DNA of 64,000 nucleotides. Origin: Pseudomonas sp. ICMP 561. Lineage in GTDB: Bacteria > Pseudomonadota > Gammaproteobacteria > Pseudomonadales > Pseudomonadaceae. Every line of letters begins with the position of its first letter. Position 1 is the first letter of the stretch. Made by a program: the position numbers and the translations under genes. The notes beneath the pieces were generated by a model. It had not been told where the DNA came from and did no database searches. It saw only the letters and a list, made by a program, of their open reading frames with translations. Positions 46,001 to 53,820 of the stretch are shown in pieces. The stretch spans positions 143,495 through 207,494 of the forward strand of contig NZ_LKBT01000004.1 in the NCBI RefSeq assembly GCF_002699985.1, read 5' to 3'.

Positions 46001-47153
46001 TTATACGAATGGAGGCAAAACTGTTTCTATTTTACAGGCTCGAGATACTCAGGTTGAGAATACTTACAACCTTGGTGATACGGCAATAATCCACAACTGG
46101 GAATGCCGAACCCGCTACGACGATCTCGAACTGTCACTGCGCAAAGTGTATGGCACGTTTAATCGCCCCTTTGTGCTCAATCAATTCCACTCATGGGGCA
46201 GCAGCACCGCCCATGCCGGGGATATGGATAATAATTTGACATGGCTGCAACGTCGCGTGGAGCGTTATTGCGGTCAGAACACTGGCTGGAGAAATCCCAA
46301 TTTCCTGGCCATCGACTTTAATCAGGTGGGCGATGCGTTCCCTTACGTCGCCGCGATGACCCAAGGTGGTTTTTACTTCTATGAACGCAATAACGGTAAC
46401 CGCGACGGGGATACGGTTTGCGTGCTGCCTGGCGGTCAAAGTGTGCCTGGGAGTGGCGAGCACTACGACTTGAGACTTGCTACACGTGGTTGCGAAAACG
46501 ATGAAATCAGGTCCATGGAACTGGACGGTATCAGCGCCGGGACACGTATCGAGTTGTATGACAGCCCAGGCGCAGACCGTCAGGATGACTTCACCCTTAT
46601 TGATATGAAGCAGTCGGTACCCTTGGGGCAACGGGTCAGGATCAATTCACTGGAGGGTTCTGAGGACAACTTCTGGTACCGAAAACTGGCCTTCCGCAAT
46701 AATGGCCTCGACGGGAAAGTCTCTCGGATAAAGATCAGAACCACCCCGGATACTGAAGATTTTGCAGACGCTCAGGTGGTGTTTTATGAAGAGGTGAACG
46801 CACAGCAAAACATCGTCTGTACCGTCCCGTTCACAAGGCAGAACGTAAGGGCTGGCCACGGTAACAACAGCTATGGTTGCGACAACGATGAGATTGATTC
46901 CGCCGTCATCGTCCAGGCGAGGGCCGGCTCCTACTTTTCAGTGGTCGGACACCCTTACGGCGACTACAGCCAAGGACTCGCAGAGGTTCGGGTCAAGAAA
47001 GACATTCTGATGCCAGTGGTCATTGGTAATTTTGAAAGCAATTTCGAGAATGAATACGTCAAGGTACGCAGATGCAGAGGGCACAAATTAGGGGGGCAGA
47101 TTTCGTTCTTGTATTTCTGGCCGGAGGGGCACGCCCTTGATTGCGGCGAATAG
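40062..47153 (+). CDS. Giant exported repeat protein with C-terminal PI-PLC-like domain
   Basis: A 2363-residue protein from the ATG at 40062 (GAGG seven bases upstream). A signal peptide (MKPMHRSALLVAMLMSC...) is followed by about 28 tandem repeats of about 60-65 residues (to about 45520) sharing GTxxDPK, TWPGAIH, a GxP turn, YP and SNxxWxYxG. Residues about 1823-2100 resemble a PI-PLC X domain: VTAHNAY (His1842), GVRAFMIDIH (Asp1869, His1871) and VCHLMP (His1887). The last 260 residues hold two GCxNDEIxS segments like beta/gamma-crystallin calcium motifs. I do not recognise the repeat. Base composition falls in the last third. No secretion or immunity gene is adjacent, so its role (surface protein, toxin or lipid-acting effector) is open. 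Confidence 0.85.
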   Translation: MKPMHRSALLVAMLMSCLLALMLNAATGKSALQTVREEIHAGTFEEPRLITEPAWLGAVFLDTKVQPGAFYIAAFDSQPEQANPVFPDIPQSSEFWTYAGQHSGLGPDLKPFTEPTRIDALHLAQIEGKKALLRSKIAGLPSSQTPYPTTSQSNDFWDFLGFFEKSGTEIDMKSIEDLAWPGVFMKYEPNHSFYVALRTGHPLIDAWPAPDSEQGAGYWKFAGTDSGIPVAAPKPWSARSTQAGSYYLQPLSAVRHHYWASRFTGFPALMDAVFPQTTQSSDLWVYKGRHEGSAIDPKVFGEPLLGSGTYRARIAGKWVSLHPRGLEGTPSSETPYPSELKSNDYWTLVSVSAHAGTWQSPKNDQDEFTWAGQIHAQPQGSGQAFFRSLASHYAPEGGWQYTDTQAWQPLGISTHAGTVADPKGQDELTWPGAVHATTLDGQLTYFRSLQEGNPADHDWPLPTTATSTEDWQVIPFVPAPGTFEEPRRFNDYGQPGSVYVDNNGNHPSSYYISHIEGYPADDIDSFVTVGLADPNWEFVGHHAGLMTDLKPFDDITRVGAFHEAEIAGQRALVRSRITGWPSPATPYPVTLASTAHWEFIGVFKHAGTAGDFKGNDDMTWPGALHLDEPQQIVFAAKQAGKPGPEGWMYPEGEESNDQWDFVISLAANSGTVEAPRERNMPSAPGVIFADQRDLLSQKLYRSKFSGYAKNIGAVYPSGTESNEFYEYVGEHAGTFTDPKSFNEPTWPGAVHQTTIEGKLTFLKSKFDGVPSAETPYPETPTSNAFWGFEFTTDQAGTYVDPKNLQGKTWPGAVHKNRFLGQDTLYLAKQFGNPAEDQWPVPSASAVAYWDLVGMVFHNGTFADPKVFNEVTVVGLIHTGTVEGETLYFRSLVNGQPEENGWAYPDAEASNEYWEYLGKNLRQGTWGDPKGANDFTWPGLIHAVHIDGKRVYLTSKVDGLPAEHDWPYPETGRNAYWDIAGESRHSGSLINPKDQREVSWVGAIHMRQDGQGKMYYRNKLLSGNLEVIGDAYPLPTDESSSAAWEYLGRNSNAGTLDDPHTGTALTWPGNVHKLTRTATDIYYQARFTGVANTTHPFPPTVGASNDDWTYVGKNSQPGTVLAPKDAHEMTWPDAIHRFERLGKAYYVRSKIHGVPPESGWVFPVPPNSDERWDLVDIGVHAGTWDDPKPWSDISWPGAIYMLGFPEEIVGPDHPFRSFYSSTFWGDPSEHGMPTPYNSAWVFISSSILPATLSSPSLFLGTTWKGAVHWYPLSGELFRSKKNGPMLYIEPPSGPENHENWDFLGVTRHLGTYSDPKEWIEYTWPGRIHNYDIGSRILYFSAKMTGTPSDKTNLWHYPTDESSNDWWAYIGTTEHAGTFAEPHEWNEITWRGAIHQVKLATSIRYFEARFAGSGLANGWEYPDGESSDQHWRYVATGIHAGTVEDPKDVGLEPVWPGVIVVSSRNPVGARYYIAKNDGIPGTQWPLPMGEMSNENWEFFGTSKHAGTKEDPKEWEEVTWPSAFNYASRSGVRAFYSPKRAGVPANNSWIYPAELKDDDNWVYSGFIHTSGTIENPKRYNDYTEPGLIHSGTVANQQMLFASKFQGQADPPGRPNDVPEKKFPAFGTDNEWWQFMRKGDGTPAIPNGWYDYSLTGDLNAYLYGGKRLLFRAKYEGRPSSHSRYYPVSEVDNENWQYHSIHRGTYDDPKGWAEYTYIGDFHRYENAGLTTFFKAKREGYPAADLGNYPGGGQSNDAWEYTGTHAGTRQDPKTWFEPTWPGAIHWDRQQHLYFTSRMTGLPYAHYAPYPNGAFSFANWENIDTARWTAQGVNDFSKPFDEYSWVTAHNAYIGDRGMVQTLRDHFNRGVRAFMIDIHLDGSGAPDGGQIRVCHLMPIGYCWTNDPLLRDAFSVFLELLRTNRDAVITITFESTVSRAELKAVLDQFPELASYSVLPPINGPWPTLQQMINTNKRLVMFSDGSSWGAYTNGGKTVSILQARDTQVENTYNLGDTAIIHNWECRTRYDDLELSLRKVYGTFNRPFVLNQFHSWGSSTAHAGDMDNNLTWLQRRVERYCGQNTGWRNPNFLAIDFNQVGDAFPYVAAMTQGGFYFYERNNGNRDGDTVCVLPGGQSVPGSGEHYDLRLATRGCENDEIRSMELDGISAGTRIELYDSPGADRQDDFTLIDMKQSVPLGQRVRINSLEGSEDNFWYRKLAFRNNGLDGKVSRIKIRTTPDTEDFADAQVVFYEEVNAQQNIVCTVPFTRQNVRAGHGNNSYGCDNDEIDSAVIVQARAGSYFSVVGHPYGDYSQGLAEVRVKKDILMPVVIGNFESNFENEYVKVRRCRGHKLGGQISFLYFWPEGHALDCGE

Positions 47154-47230
47154 AGGGCGTAAGGAACGGTGTTGATCAGAAATCGATCGATACCGCTCTG
47201 GGCCAACGCCGCCGCCCTCTGCCAGCTTCA

Positions 47231-47795
47231 GCAAACAACTTATCCACAAGACCACCCACAGCAATTGTGGGGAAGTCGATTATTCACCCTGTAAAAAACC
47301 AATAAAAACCGTGACTTATTCAGGATCTCAGTTTGTTGTGGATATTGATCAATAATTGATCAATTCATTGTAGGCCTCGTATAATAAGGGCTGCAGCCGA
47401 ACACAAACACCTTATCCACAGATGCGCCAACAGACTTTGGGGGCAACTCTGGAGATATCGCCTGTGGTCTGTGGAAAACTGCTGAAAACCCCGTCTTTCA
47501 AGGTTGACAGGAGGGGGTTTAAGCTTTTTTGTTGAGATTGGTCGTTTTTTGATCGTTTTCTTGCAGGCCTTTATATACTTGGTCTGTAGAGGTAAGCGAA
47601 CAACTTGTCCACAGAAGCGCCAACAGACTTTGTGGGTAGTTGTGAATGATCTAATTATCCAGTGGATGCTTTATCCACAATGAAAAACCAATAAAAACCG
47701 TGGGTTATGCTGGTTGTTTTTCGATCAATGAGCTGTAAGGCGCGGCCAGCATGGGATGCAGGGATCAGCGAACAACTTATCCACAGAGCCACTAA
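47231..47795. repeat. Tandem DnaA-box repeat array
   Basis: Three full units and one partial unit begin with a variant of GAACAACTTATCCACAGA; the DnaA-box positions 47240, 47412, 47605 and 47777 are 172, 193 and 172 bases apart. Perfect TTATCCACA occurs at 47240, 47412, 47671 and 47777, with one-mismatch forms at 47605, 47337 (complement) and 47470 (complement). Units share CCAACAGACTTTG, CCAATAAAAACCGTG and TTGATCAAT-type AT-rich stretches. No ORF. TTATCCACA is the consensus DnaA site, so this may bind DnaA. Confidence 0.8.
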
Positions 47796-47838
47796 CAACC
47801 AATGTGCACAACTCCTACATCTCGCACAACGCGATACC

Positions 47839-47930
47839 CTGTGGGAGCGAGGCTTGCCCGCGAAGAACGATGACGCGGTAGACCTGATAAAACGGGGCGC
47901 CTGTATTCGCGGGCAAGCCTCGCTCCAACG
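47839..47930. repeat. REP pair, family G
   Basis: Inverted family G pair directly after the DnaA-box array. Confidence 0.9.
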
Positions 47931-47957
47931 AATCACCTGAGCCCGTCGAAACGGGTA

Positions 47958-48017
47958 TTAGAACGAATGACTCTGCCGCCGCCGACGCCACTAGCTCCGA
48001 TCGAGGCAGGCGGGGCT
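47958..48017 (-). pseudogene. Duplicated 3' end of the DnaQ-like gene
   Basis: Twenty codons on the minus strand read SPACLDRS, stop, WRRRRQSHSF, stop, matching the true C-terminus SPARLDQSLSQWRRRQQSHSF of the gene ending at 48149. One in-frame stop has appeared and one codon is missing. A family F REP pair (48043-48133) lies between the relic and the live gene. Confidence 0.8.
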
Positions 48018-48042
48018 TGACGCTCACAGGCTTGAATAACCT

Positions 48043-48133
48043 CGGTAGGAGCGAACTTGTTCGCGAAGAGATGGCGCAGGCTATAGATATTCATCGTCTG
48101 TAGAAGCGCTCGCGAACAAGTTCGCTCCTACCG
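48043..48133. repeat. REP pair, family F
   Basis: Inverted family F pair that sits exactly between the duplicated and the live 3' ends of the DnaQ-like gene. Confidence 0.92.
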
Positions 48134-48148
48134 TTCTGCTCAGTGGCT

Positions 48149-48880
48149 TTAGAAAGAATGACTCTGCTGCCGCCGACGCCATTGGCTCAGGCTCTGGTCG
48201 AGACGGGCGGGGCTGCCGATCTCCTGGCGACGTGCGTGGCTGAACAGGATCAGCGCCAGCTCTGCTGTCACCAACGCATCGGCGCTGGCGTGGTGGCGCT
48301 CTTCTGCATGCAGCCCGAAGAACTGTGTCCAGTCATCAAGCCCGGCCTTGCGGAAACCAGCCTGTGGAAAAAGCATCGGTGCTATGTCCGCTACATCTAA
48401 GAAGTGATGCTCAAGCCGGTAGTCCAGGTTGTCTTTCAGTGCCCGACTCAGCATGTGTTGGTCAAACGGCGCATGGAACGCCAGCAGCGGGCTTTCACCC
48501 ACAAACTCCATGAAATCCAGCAGGGCCTGCACAGGCTCACTACCCGCCGCAATCGCGCTGGGTGCCAGGCCGTGAATCAATACGGCGGGGGTGGCTTTTT
48601 TGTTGGGGCACAGCAACGTTCGTTCGGACTGCTGACTCAGGTCAATGGCCCCGTCCTCGATGACCACTGCACCGATGGATAGCACCTGATCACGGTTCAT
48701 GTTCAGGCCGCTGGTTTCCAGATCGACCACTACCCAGCGTTGCTGCCGCAGCGGGTGTTCGCTAAGGGGCGCTGCCGAAGCAAGGTTAGCCAGACGCTGC
48801 TGATCGCGTTTTTCCAGCGTCGGTTTTGGTGGCCGGGGGCGTAGCCATTGGAACAGGTTCATGCTGGTAAACACACTCAT
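48149..48880 (-). CDS. DnaQ-like 3'-5' exonuclease
   Basis: A 243-residue DEDDh exonuclease. Exo I is VVVDLETSG (Asp53, Glu55), Exo II lies in LLAFHAPFDQHML, and Exo III is HHASADALVTAEL with the histidine-aspartate pair. It is DNA polymerase III epsilon-like but stands apart from dnaE, and no polymerase-binding tail is evident. Its start overlaps the stop of the CBS/DUF294 gene as ATGA; these two genes form a recurring pair in pseudomonads, and the response-regulator gene is divergent. Nucleic-acid substrate unknown. A second start (MNLFQW) lies six codons in. Confidence 0.9.
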   Translation of the reverse strand: MSVFTSMNLFQWLRPRPPKPTLEKRDQQRLANLASAAPLSEHPLRQQRWVVVDLETSGLNMNRDQVLSIGAVVIEDGAIDLSQQSERTLLCPNKKATPAVLIHGLAPSAIAAGSEPVQALLDFMEFVGESPLLAFHAPFDQHMLSRALKDNLDYRLEHHFLDVADIAPMLFPQAGFRKAGLDDWTQFFGLHAEERHHASADALVTAELALILFSHARRQEIGSPARLDQSLSQWRRRQQSHSF

Positions 48881-50811
48881 AGTTGATAACGCAGCGTCAG
48901 ACTGGTTTGCAGGCGCTGGGCCTGGCGCAATGATTCACGCAGGATCCGCCGGTCCAGATGGTTCAGGGTGTCTGGATCGATACGGTTGGACCACGGCAGG
49001 TTCTGTCTGCTTTGCAGTTGATGCTGCTGCATGCGGGTTTGTTGAATGAAGTGGTAGGCCTCCTCATAGGCGGCGCCGTCCTGAGCGTCGATGACTTCGC
49101 GTGCAACCAGCTGGCGCAGGCGCTCCAGGGTGTTGTTGACGCCAACGCCATTGGCCAACGCCAGCACGCGCGCGCCATCGACGAAGGGTGTCAGGCCTTG
49201 GGTCTTGAGGTCCAGGGTGTCCTTGTCGCTGCCTTTGCGAGCCAGGACGAAGTCTTTGAAGCGTCCCACAGGAGGACGCTGGCGCAGTGCGTTCTCTGCC
49301 AGCATGCGCTGGAACAGGCGGTTGTCGGCGACCTGGTCGAGGATCTGCTGACGCAACTGCTCGCCGCCGCTTTCTTCGCCCCACACCACTCGCAGATCGA
49401 AATAGATACTGGAGTTGAGCAGGTTCTCCGGCGTTGCGTCGCGGATGAACGCGGCAAAGCGTCGGGACCATTCAGCCCGGGAAAGGCAGAGCTCCGGGTT
49501 GCTCGCCATGATGTTGCCTTTGCACAGCGTGAAGCCGCATTGCGCCAGGTTCTGATTGATGCGCTCGGCAATCGGCAGCAGCAGGCCGCGAATATGCTCC
49601 GCTTCAGCGGCGTCCTTGGCATCGAACAGAATGCCGTTGTCTTGGTCGGTGTGCAGGGTTTGCTCACGACGGCCTTCGCTGCCGAAACACAGCCAACTGA
49701 AGGGGATGCCAGGGTCGCCGCGCTCTTGCAGCGTCAGCTCGATCACGCGGCACACGGTGTGGTCGTTGAGCAGGGTGATGATCTGGGTGATCTGGGTCGA
49801 GGACGCGCCATGGGCCAGCATGCGATCCACCAGTTGCACGATATCGCCGCGCAGGTTGCACAGGCTGTCGATGCGCGGTGCCGTGCGAATAGTGCGAGCC
49901 AGATGAACCAGATCGACCCGTTGCAGAGAGAACAGGTCCCTTTCTGATACCACGCCGCACAAGCGACCGTCTCTGACCAGGCAGACATGCGCAATGTGTC
50001 GGCTGGTCATGGCGATGGCCGCATCAAAGGCACTGGCGTCAGGGCTGAGATGGAAGGGCGCCTGAATCATGCGGCTCTGGATCGGCTGGCTGAAGTCGAC
50101 ATTGATGTCGGCCACGGCCTCACGCAGGTCACGCAACGTGAAAATCCCTAGCGGTGCCTGATGCTGGTCTATGATCACGATGCTGCCAACTTGTTGCTCG
50201 TGCATCAGCTTCACAGCTTCACGCATTGGCGTATCAGGCGTACACATCACGGGATGACGCATGGCCAGCTCGCCAAGCCGGGTATTGAGGGAGTATTGGG
50301 TACCGAGGGTTTCAACGGCGCGTTGCTGGACCTGCTGATTAACCTGATCCAGCAGGCTGCTGACGCCCCGCAAGGCGAAGTCGCGGAAGGTTGTGGATAA
50401 CGCGAACAGCTTGATGAACGCCTGCTTGTTCAACTGCAGGCAAAAGGTGTCTTCAGCGGCCAGATGCTCGGTGCGCGTAGCTCGTTCTCCCAGCAGAGCG
50501 GCCAGCGGAAAGCATTCACCGGTGGTGATTTCAAAGGTGGTTTCAGTGCCGCCTTTTGCTGTGTGAGGACGCTCGCCGACCACTCGCCCTTGTTTGACGA
50601 TGTAGAAATGCTCTACTGGGCCATCGCTCGGCTTGATGATGCTCTCGTCGGCGGCGTAAAAACGCAGTTGGCATTGTTCGACCAGATACGCGAGGTGCGC
50701 ATTTTCCATATGGTCGAATGGCGGGAATTTTTGCAGGAATTGCATGGTGCCGTGAATGTTCTGCAACACCGCTGTTTTCCCGGCCTGGGTGAATGCATCG
50801 GCTCGACTCAT
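48877..50811 (-). CDS. cNMP-binding/CBS/DUF294 nucleotidyltransferase-like protein
   Basis: A 644-residue cytosolic protein. In order: a cyclic-nucleotide-binding-like domain (about 20-150, FYIVKQGRVVGERPHTAKGG); two CBS domains (about 165-290, MRHPVMCTPDTPMREAVKLM and VCLVRDGRLCGVVSERDLFS); a DUF294 nucleotidyltransferase-like domain with CFGSEGRREQTLHTDQDNGI (the GSxxRxEQ and DxD elements, as in GlnD-like enzymes); and a DUF294 C-terminal helical domain. The set suggests a nucleotide-sensing transferase, but target and ligand are unknown. The ATG at 50811 was chosen because the upstream open frame (to 51003) lacks family match; its ribosome site is weak. Confidence 0.9.
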   Translation of the reverse strand: MSRADAFTQAGKTAVLQNIHGTMQFLQKFPPFDHMENAHLAYLVEQCQLRFYAADESIIKPSDGPVEHFYIVKQGRVVGERPHTAKGGTETTFEITTGECFPLAALLGERATRTEHLAAEDTFCLQLNKQAFIKLFALSTTFRDFALRGVSSLLDQVNQQVQQRAVETLGTQYSLNTRLGELAMRHPVMCTPDTPMREAVKLMHEQQVGSIVIIDQHQAPLGIFTLRDLREAVADINVDFSQPIQSRMIQAPFHLSPDASAFDAAIAMTSRHIAHVCLVRDGRLCGVVSERDLFSLQRVDLVHLARTIRTAPRIDSLCNLRGDIVQLVDRMLAHGASSTQITQIITLLNDHTVCRVIELTLQERGDPGIPFSWLCFGSEGRREQTLHTDQDNGILFDAKDAAEAEHIRGLLLPIAERINQNLAQCGFTLCKGNIMASNPELCLSRAEWSRRFAAFIRDATPENLLNSSIYFDLRVVWGEESGGEQLRQQILDQVADNRLFQRMLAENALRQRPPVGRFKDFVLARKGSDKDTLDLKTQGLTPFVDGARVLALANGVGVNNTLERLRQLVAREVIDAQDGAAYEEAYHFIQQTRMQQHQLQSRQNLPWSNRIDPDTLNHLDRRILRESLRQAQRLQTSLTLRYQL

Positions 50812-51064
50812 GACCAGCACCGCTTTGTTTTTATTGAAGGCTATGGTCGGCCGCTTGAGGGGTAGTGCCCATTGGACGTAAGTCTTACGACAACAAAAAG
50901 ATTTCTGACTCTTACCTTCATGGTGTAAAAAGCACCTGTACAGAGTTGTACGATGCTTGGGACGGCCCTTGTTCGAATGCAAGGGCGCCAGCAAAAAAAG
51001 CACACAGATATCTCCGGGCAGAGCCCGGTGTTTTTGTCAGTCAGTGCAAAGGAATGAGGCGGTT

Positions 51065-51511
51065 ATGCTGGATTACGATATTTTGAGCGATGAAGAGCGC
51101 GAAGCTCTGCATGAGGTGATGCTCGCGCCGCCGTCCAGTTCGGAGCAACGGGTGCTGATCGTGGACGATGACCGGGACGCGCGCGAACTGCTGGCCGAAA
51201 TCCTCAGCCTCAACGACATAAGTTGTCTGACGGCGGCTGGCGGTAACAGCGCCATGGAGTTGCTTCGCACCCGTGACAGCATCGCTCTGCTGATTACCGA
51301 CCTGCGCATGGCTCCGTGTAACGGCCTGGACCTGATTCGTCAGGTCCGCGATTCCGAGCGAGCTTCGTTGCCGATCATCATTGTGTCCGGTGACGCCAAC
51401 GTGCGTGATGCCATCGATGCCATGCACCTGAGCGTGCTGGACTTCCTGCTCAAGCCCATCAACACCAAGCAGTTGGTGAAGCTGGTGAAGAGAGAGTTGG
51501 GGATGGAGTGA
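51065..51511 (+). CDS. Stand-alone response regulator receiver
   Basis: A 148-residue protein with a single receiver domain and no DNA-binding output. The acidic pocket is RVLIVDDDRDARE (Asp34-36), the phospho-acceptor is Asp79 in ITDLRMAP, the switch Ser108 is in IIIVSGD, and Lys130 is in FLLKPIN. A 25-residue N-terminal extension (MLDYDILSDEEREALHEVML) precedes the domain. The ATG at 51065 has GAGG upstream. It is divergent from the CBS/DUF294-DnaQ pair. The cognate kinase is not in the window. Confidence 0.92.
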   Translation: MLDYDILSDEEREALHEVMLAPPSSSEQRVLIVDDDRDARELLAEILSLNDISCLTAAGGNSAMELLRTRDSIALLITDLRMAPCNGLDLIRQVRDSERASLPIIIVSGDANVRDAIDAMHLSVLDFLLKPINTKQLVKLVKRELGME

Positions 51512-51520
51512 GGATCGCCC

Positions 51521-51611
51521 CGTAGGACCGGCTTTAGCCGGGAGGGCGGTAATTCTGGCGAAGGAAATTGGGTGAGTGTTCTGACGACCTCCTGGCTAAA
51601 GCCGGTCCTAC
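51521..51611. repeat. REP pair, family B, plus a trailing tip
   Basis: Inverted family B pair (right arm CCTCCTGGC for CCTCCCGGC) followed at 51619 by a short stray GTAGGACCG tip, between convergent genes. Confidence 0.88.
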
Positions 51612-51642
51612 AGATGGTGTAGGACCGACGTGCATGACTTGT

Positions 51643-53820
51643 TTACAACCCGTTCTTCGCCTTGAACTCCCGACGCCGACGGTGCAAAACCGGCTCGGTG
51701 TAACCGTTAGGCTGTTTAGTCCCTTCGATTACCAGTTCAACCGCCGCCTGGAACGCGATGTTGCTGTCGAAATCCGGCGCCAGCGGACGGTACAGCGAGT
51801 CCCCCGCATTTTGCCGGTCAACCACAGGCGCCATGCGCTTGAGGCTGTCCATCACCTGAGTTTCGTTGACCACGCCATGACGCAGCCAGTTAGCGATGTG
51901 CTGGCTGGAGATACGCAGCGTGGCGCGGTCTTCCATCAGGCCAATGTCGTTGATGTCCGGCACTTTCGAGCAGCCCACGCCCTGATCGATCCAGCGCACC
52001 ACGTAGCCGAGAATGCCCTGTGAGTTGTTATCCAGTTCGTTCTGGATTTCCTCGGGCGTCCAGTTGGTGTTCGGCGCGAGCGGGATAGTCAGGATGTCAT
52101 CCACCGAGGCGCGAGTGCGCTGGGCCAGTTCATCCTGACGGGCGAACACGTCAACCTTGTGATAGTGCAGCGCGTGCAGCGCAGCGGCCGTCGGCGACGG
52201 AACCCAGGCGGTGTTCGCGCCTGCCATTGGGTGAGCGATTTTCTGCTCCAGCATCGCCGCCATCAGGTCCGGCATGGCCCACATGCCCTTACCGATCTGC
52301 GCACGGCCTTGCAGGCCGCAGCTCAAGCCGATATCTACGTTGGAGTTTTCGTAGGCGCTGATCCATTTCTCGGCTTTCATCTGCGCCTTGCGCACGACAG
52401 GGCCTGCTTCCATGGAGGTGTGAATTTCGTCGCCAGTGCGGTCCAGGAAGCCCGTGTTGATGAACACCACACGCTCGCTGGCCGCTTTGATGCAGGCCTT
52501 GAGGTTGACCGTGGTACGGCGTTCCTCGTCCATGATCCCGACTTTAAGCGTGTTGCGTGGCAAACGCAGAACGTCTTCGACACGACCGAACAGCTCGTTG
52601 GTGAATGCAGCTTCTTCCGGGCCATGCATCTTCGGTTTGACGATGTACACCGAGCGAGTACGGCTGTTGCTGCGCGTGGTGTTGCCATTGAGGCTGTGGA
52701 TCGCCGCAAGGCTGGTCAGCAGACCGTCCAGAATGCCTTCCGGGACTTCCTGACCGTTCTTGTCCAGGATTGCATCAATGGTCATCAAGTGACCGACGTT
52801 GCGGATGAACAGCAGTGAACGACCGTGCAGCTTCACTTCGCCGCCATTAGGCGCGGTGTAGTGACGGTCGCCGTTCATGGTGCGGGTGAAGGTTTCGCCG
52901 CCTTTGGAGACCTGTTCGGCCAGATCGCCTTTCATCAGGCCCAGCCAGTTGCGGTACACCACAACCTTGTCGTCGGCATCAACGGCAGCGATGGAGTCTT
53001 CGCAGTCCATGATGGTGGTCAGCGCGGCTTCCATCAGCACGTCTTTGACGCCCGCGGCATCGGTCTGGCCAATCGGGCTGGCAGCGTCGATCTGGATCTC
53101 GAAATGCAGACCGTTGTGCTTGAGCAACACGGCGGTCGGCGCTGATGCGTCGCCTTGATAGCCGATCAATTGCGCGTCGTCTTCAAGGCCGGTATTGCTA
53201 CCGCCCTTGAGGCTGATGACCAGCTTGCCGTCGATCAGCTTGTAGCCGGTGGAATCAACGTGAGAGCCTGCGGCCAGCGGCGCGGCTTCGTCGAGGAAGG
53301 CGCGGGCAAAGGCGATCACTTTGTCACCGCGAACCTTGTTGTAGCCTTTGCCTTTCTCTGCGCCGTCGGCTTCGCTGATGGCGTCGGTGCCATACAGCGC
53401 GTCGTACAACGAGCCCCAGCGGGCGTTCGAGGCGTTGAGGGCGAAGCGGGCATTCATGACCGGCACCACCAGCTGTGGGCCAGCCATGCGGGCGATTTCT
53501 TCATCGACGTTTTGCGTCGTGATCTGGAAATCCGCCACCTCTGGCAGCAGATAACCGATTTGCTCAAGGAAAGCCTTGTAAGCCGAGGCGTCGTGGGCCT
53601 GACCGGCATGGGACTGGTGCCAGGCGTCGATCTGCGCCTGCAAGTCATCACGTTTAGCGAGCAGTGCCTTGTTCCTGGGGGCCAGCTCATTGATCAACTG
53701 GTCTGCGCCCATCCAGAAGCCAGCAACATCAAGACCGGTCCCGGGAAGTGCTTCGTTATTCACGAAGTCATACAGGACTTTGGCGACCTGCAGGCCACCG
53801 ACTTGAACGTGTTCAGTCAT
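51643..53820 (-). CDS. glcB: Malate synthase G
   Basis: A 725-residue cytosolic enzyme that condenses glyoxylate with acetyl-CoA to malate. The length is that of isoform G. Landmarks are [70 protein letters not shown] and [16 protein letters not shown], which make up the glyoxylate/Mg and acetyl-CoA sites. Transcribed alone on the minus strand, divergent from the GcvR-like gene. Confidence 0.97.
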   Translation of the reverse strand: MTEHVQVGGLQVAKVLYDFVNNEALPGTGLDVAGFWMGADQLINELAPRNKALLAKRDDLQAQIDAWHQSHAGQAHDASAYKAFLEQIGYLLPEVADFQITTQNVDEEIARMAGPQLVVPVMNARFALNASNARWGSLYDALYGTDAISEADGAEKGKGYNKVRGDKVIAFARAFLDEAAPLAAGSHVDSTGYKLIDGKLVISLKGGSNTGLEDDAQLIGYQGDASAPTAVLLKHNGLHFEIQIDAASPIGQTDAAGVKDVLMEAALTTIMDCEDSIAAVDADDKVVVYRNWLGLMKGDLAEQVSKGGETFTRTMNGDRHYTAPNGGEVKLHGRSLLFIRNVGHLMTIDAILDKNGQEVPEGILDGLLTSLAAIHSLNGNTTRSNSRTRSVYIVKPKMHGPEEAAFTNELFGRVEDVLRLPRNTLKVGIMDEERRTTVNLKACIKAASERVVFINTGFLDRTGDEIHTSMEAGPVVRKAQMKAEKWISAYENSNVDIGLSCGLQGRAQIGKGMWAMPDLMAAMLEQKIAHPMAGANTAWVPSPTAAALHALHYHKVDVFARQDELAQRTRASVDDILTIPLAPNTNWTPEEIQNELDNNSQGILGYVVRWIDQGVGCSKVPDINDIGLMEDRATLRISSQHIANWLRHGVVNETQVMDSLKRMAPVVDRQNAGDSLYRPLAPDFDSNIAFQAAVELVIEGTKQPNGYTEPVLHRRRREFKAKNGL

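Noticed and set aside
47152..47220. AGAGGGCG and CGCCCTCT after the giant gene as a terminator
   Set aside because: The arms are about 50 bases apart with no T-run after them, so it does not look like an intrinsic terminator.
47231..47795. The DnaA-box array as the chromosomal oriC
   Set aside because: In pseudomonads oriC lies by dnaA, dnaN and rpmH; none of these genes is here, and the array is built of tandem repeats behind an accessory gene.
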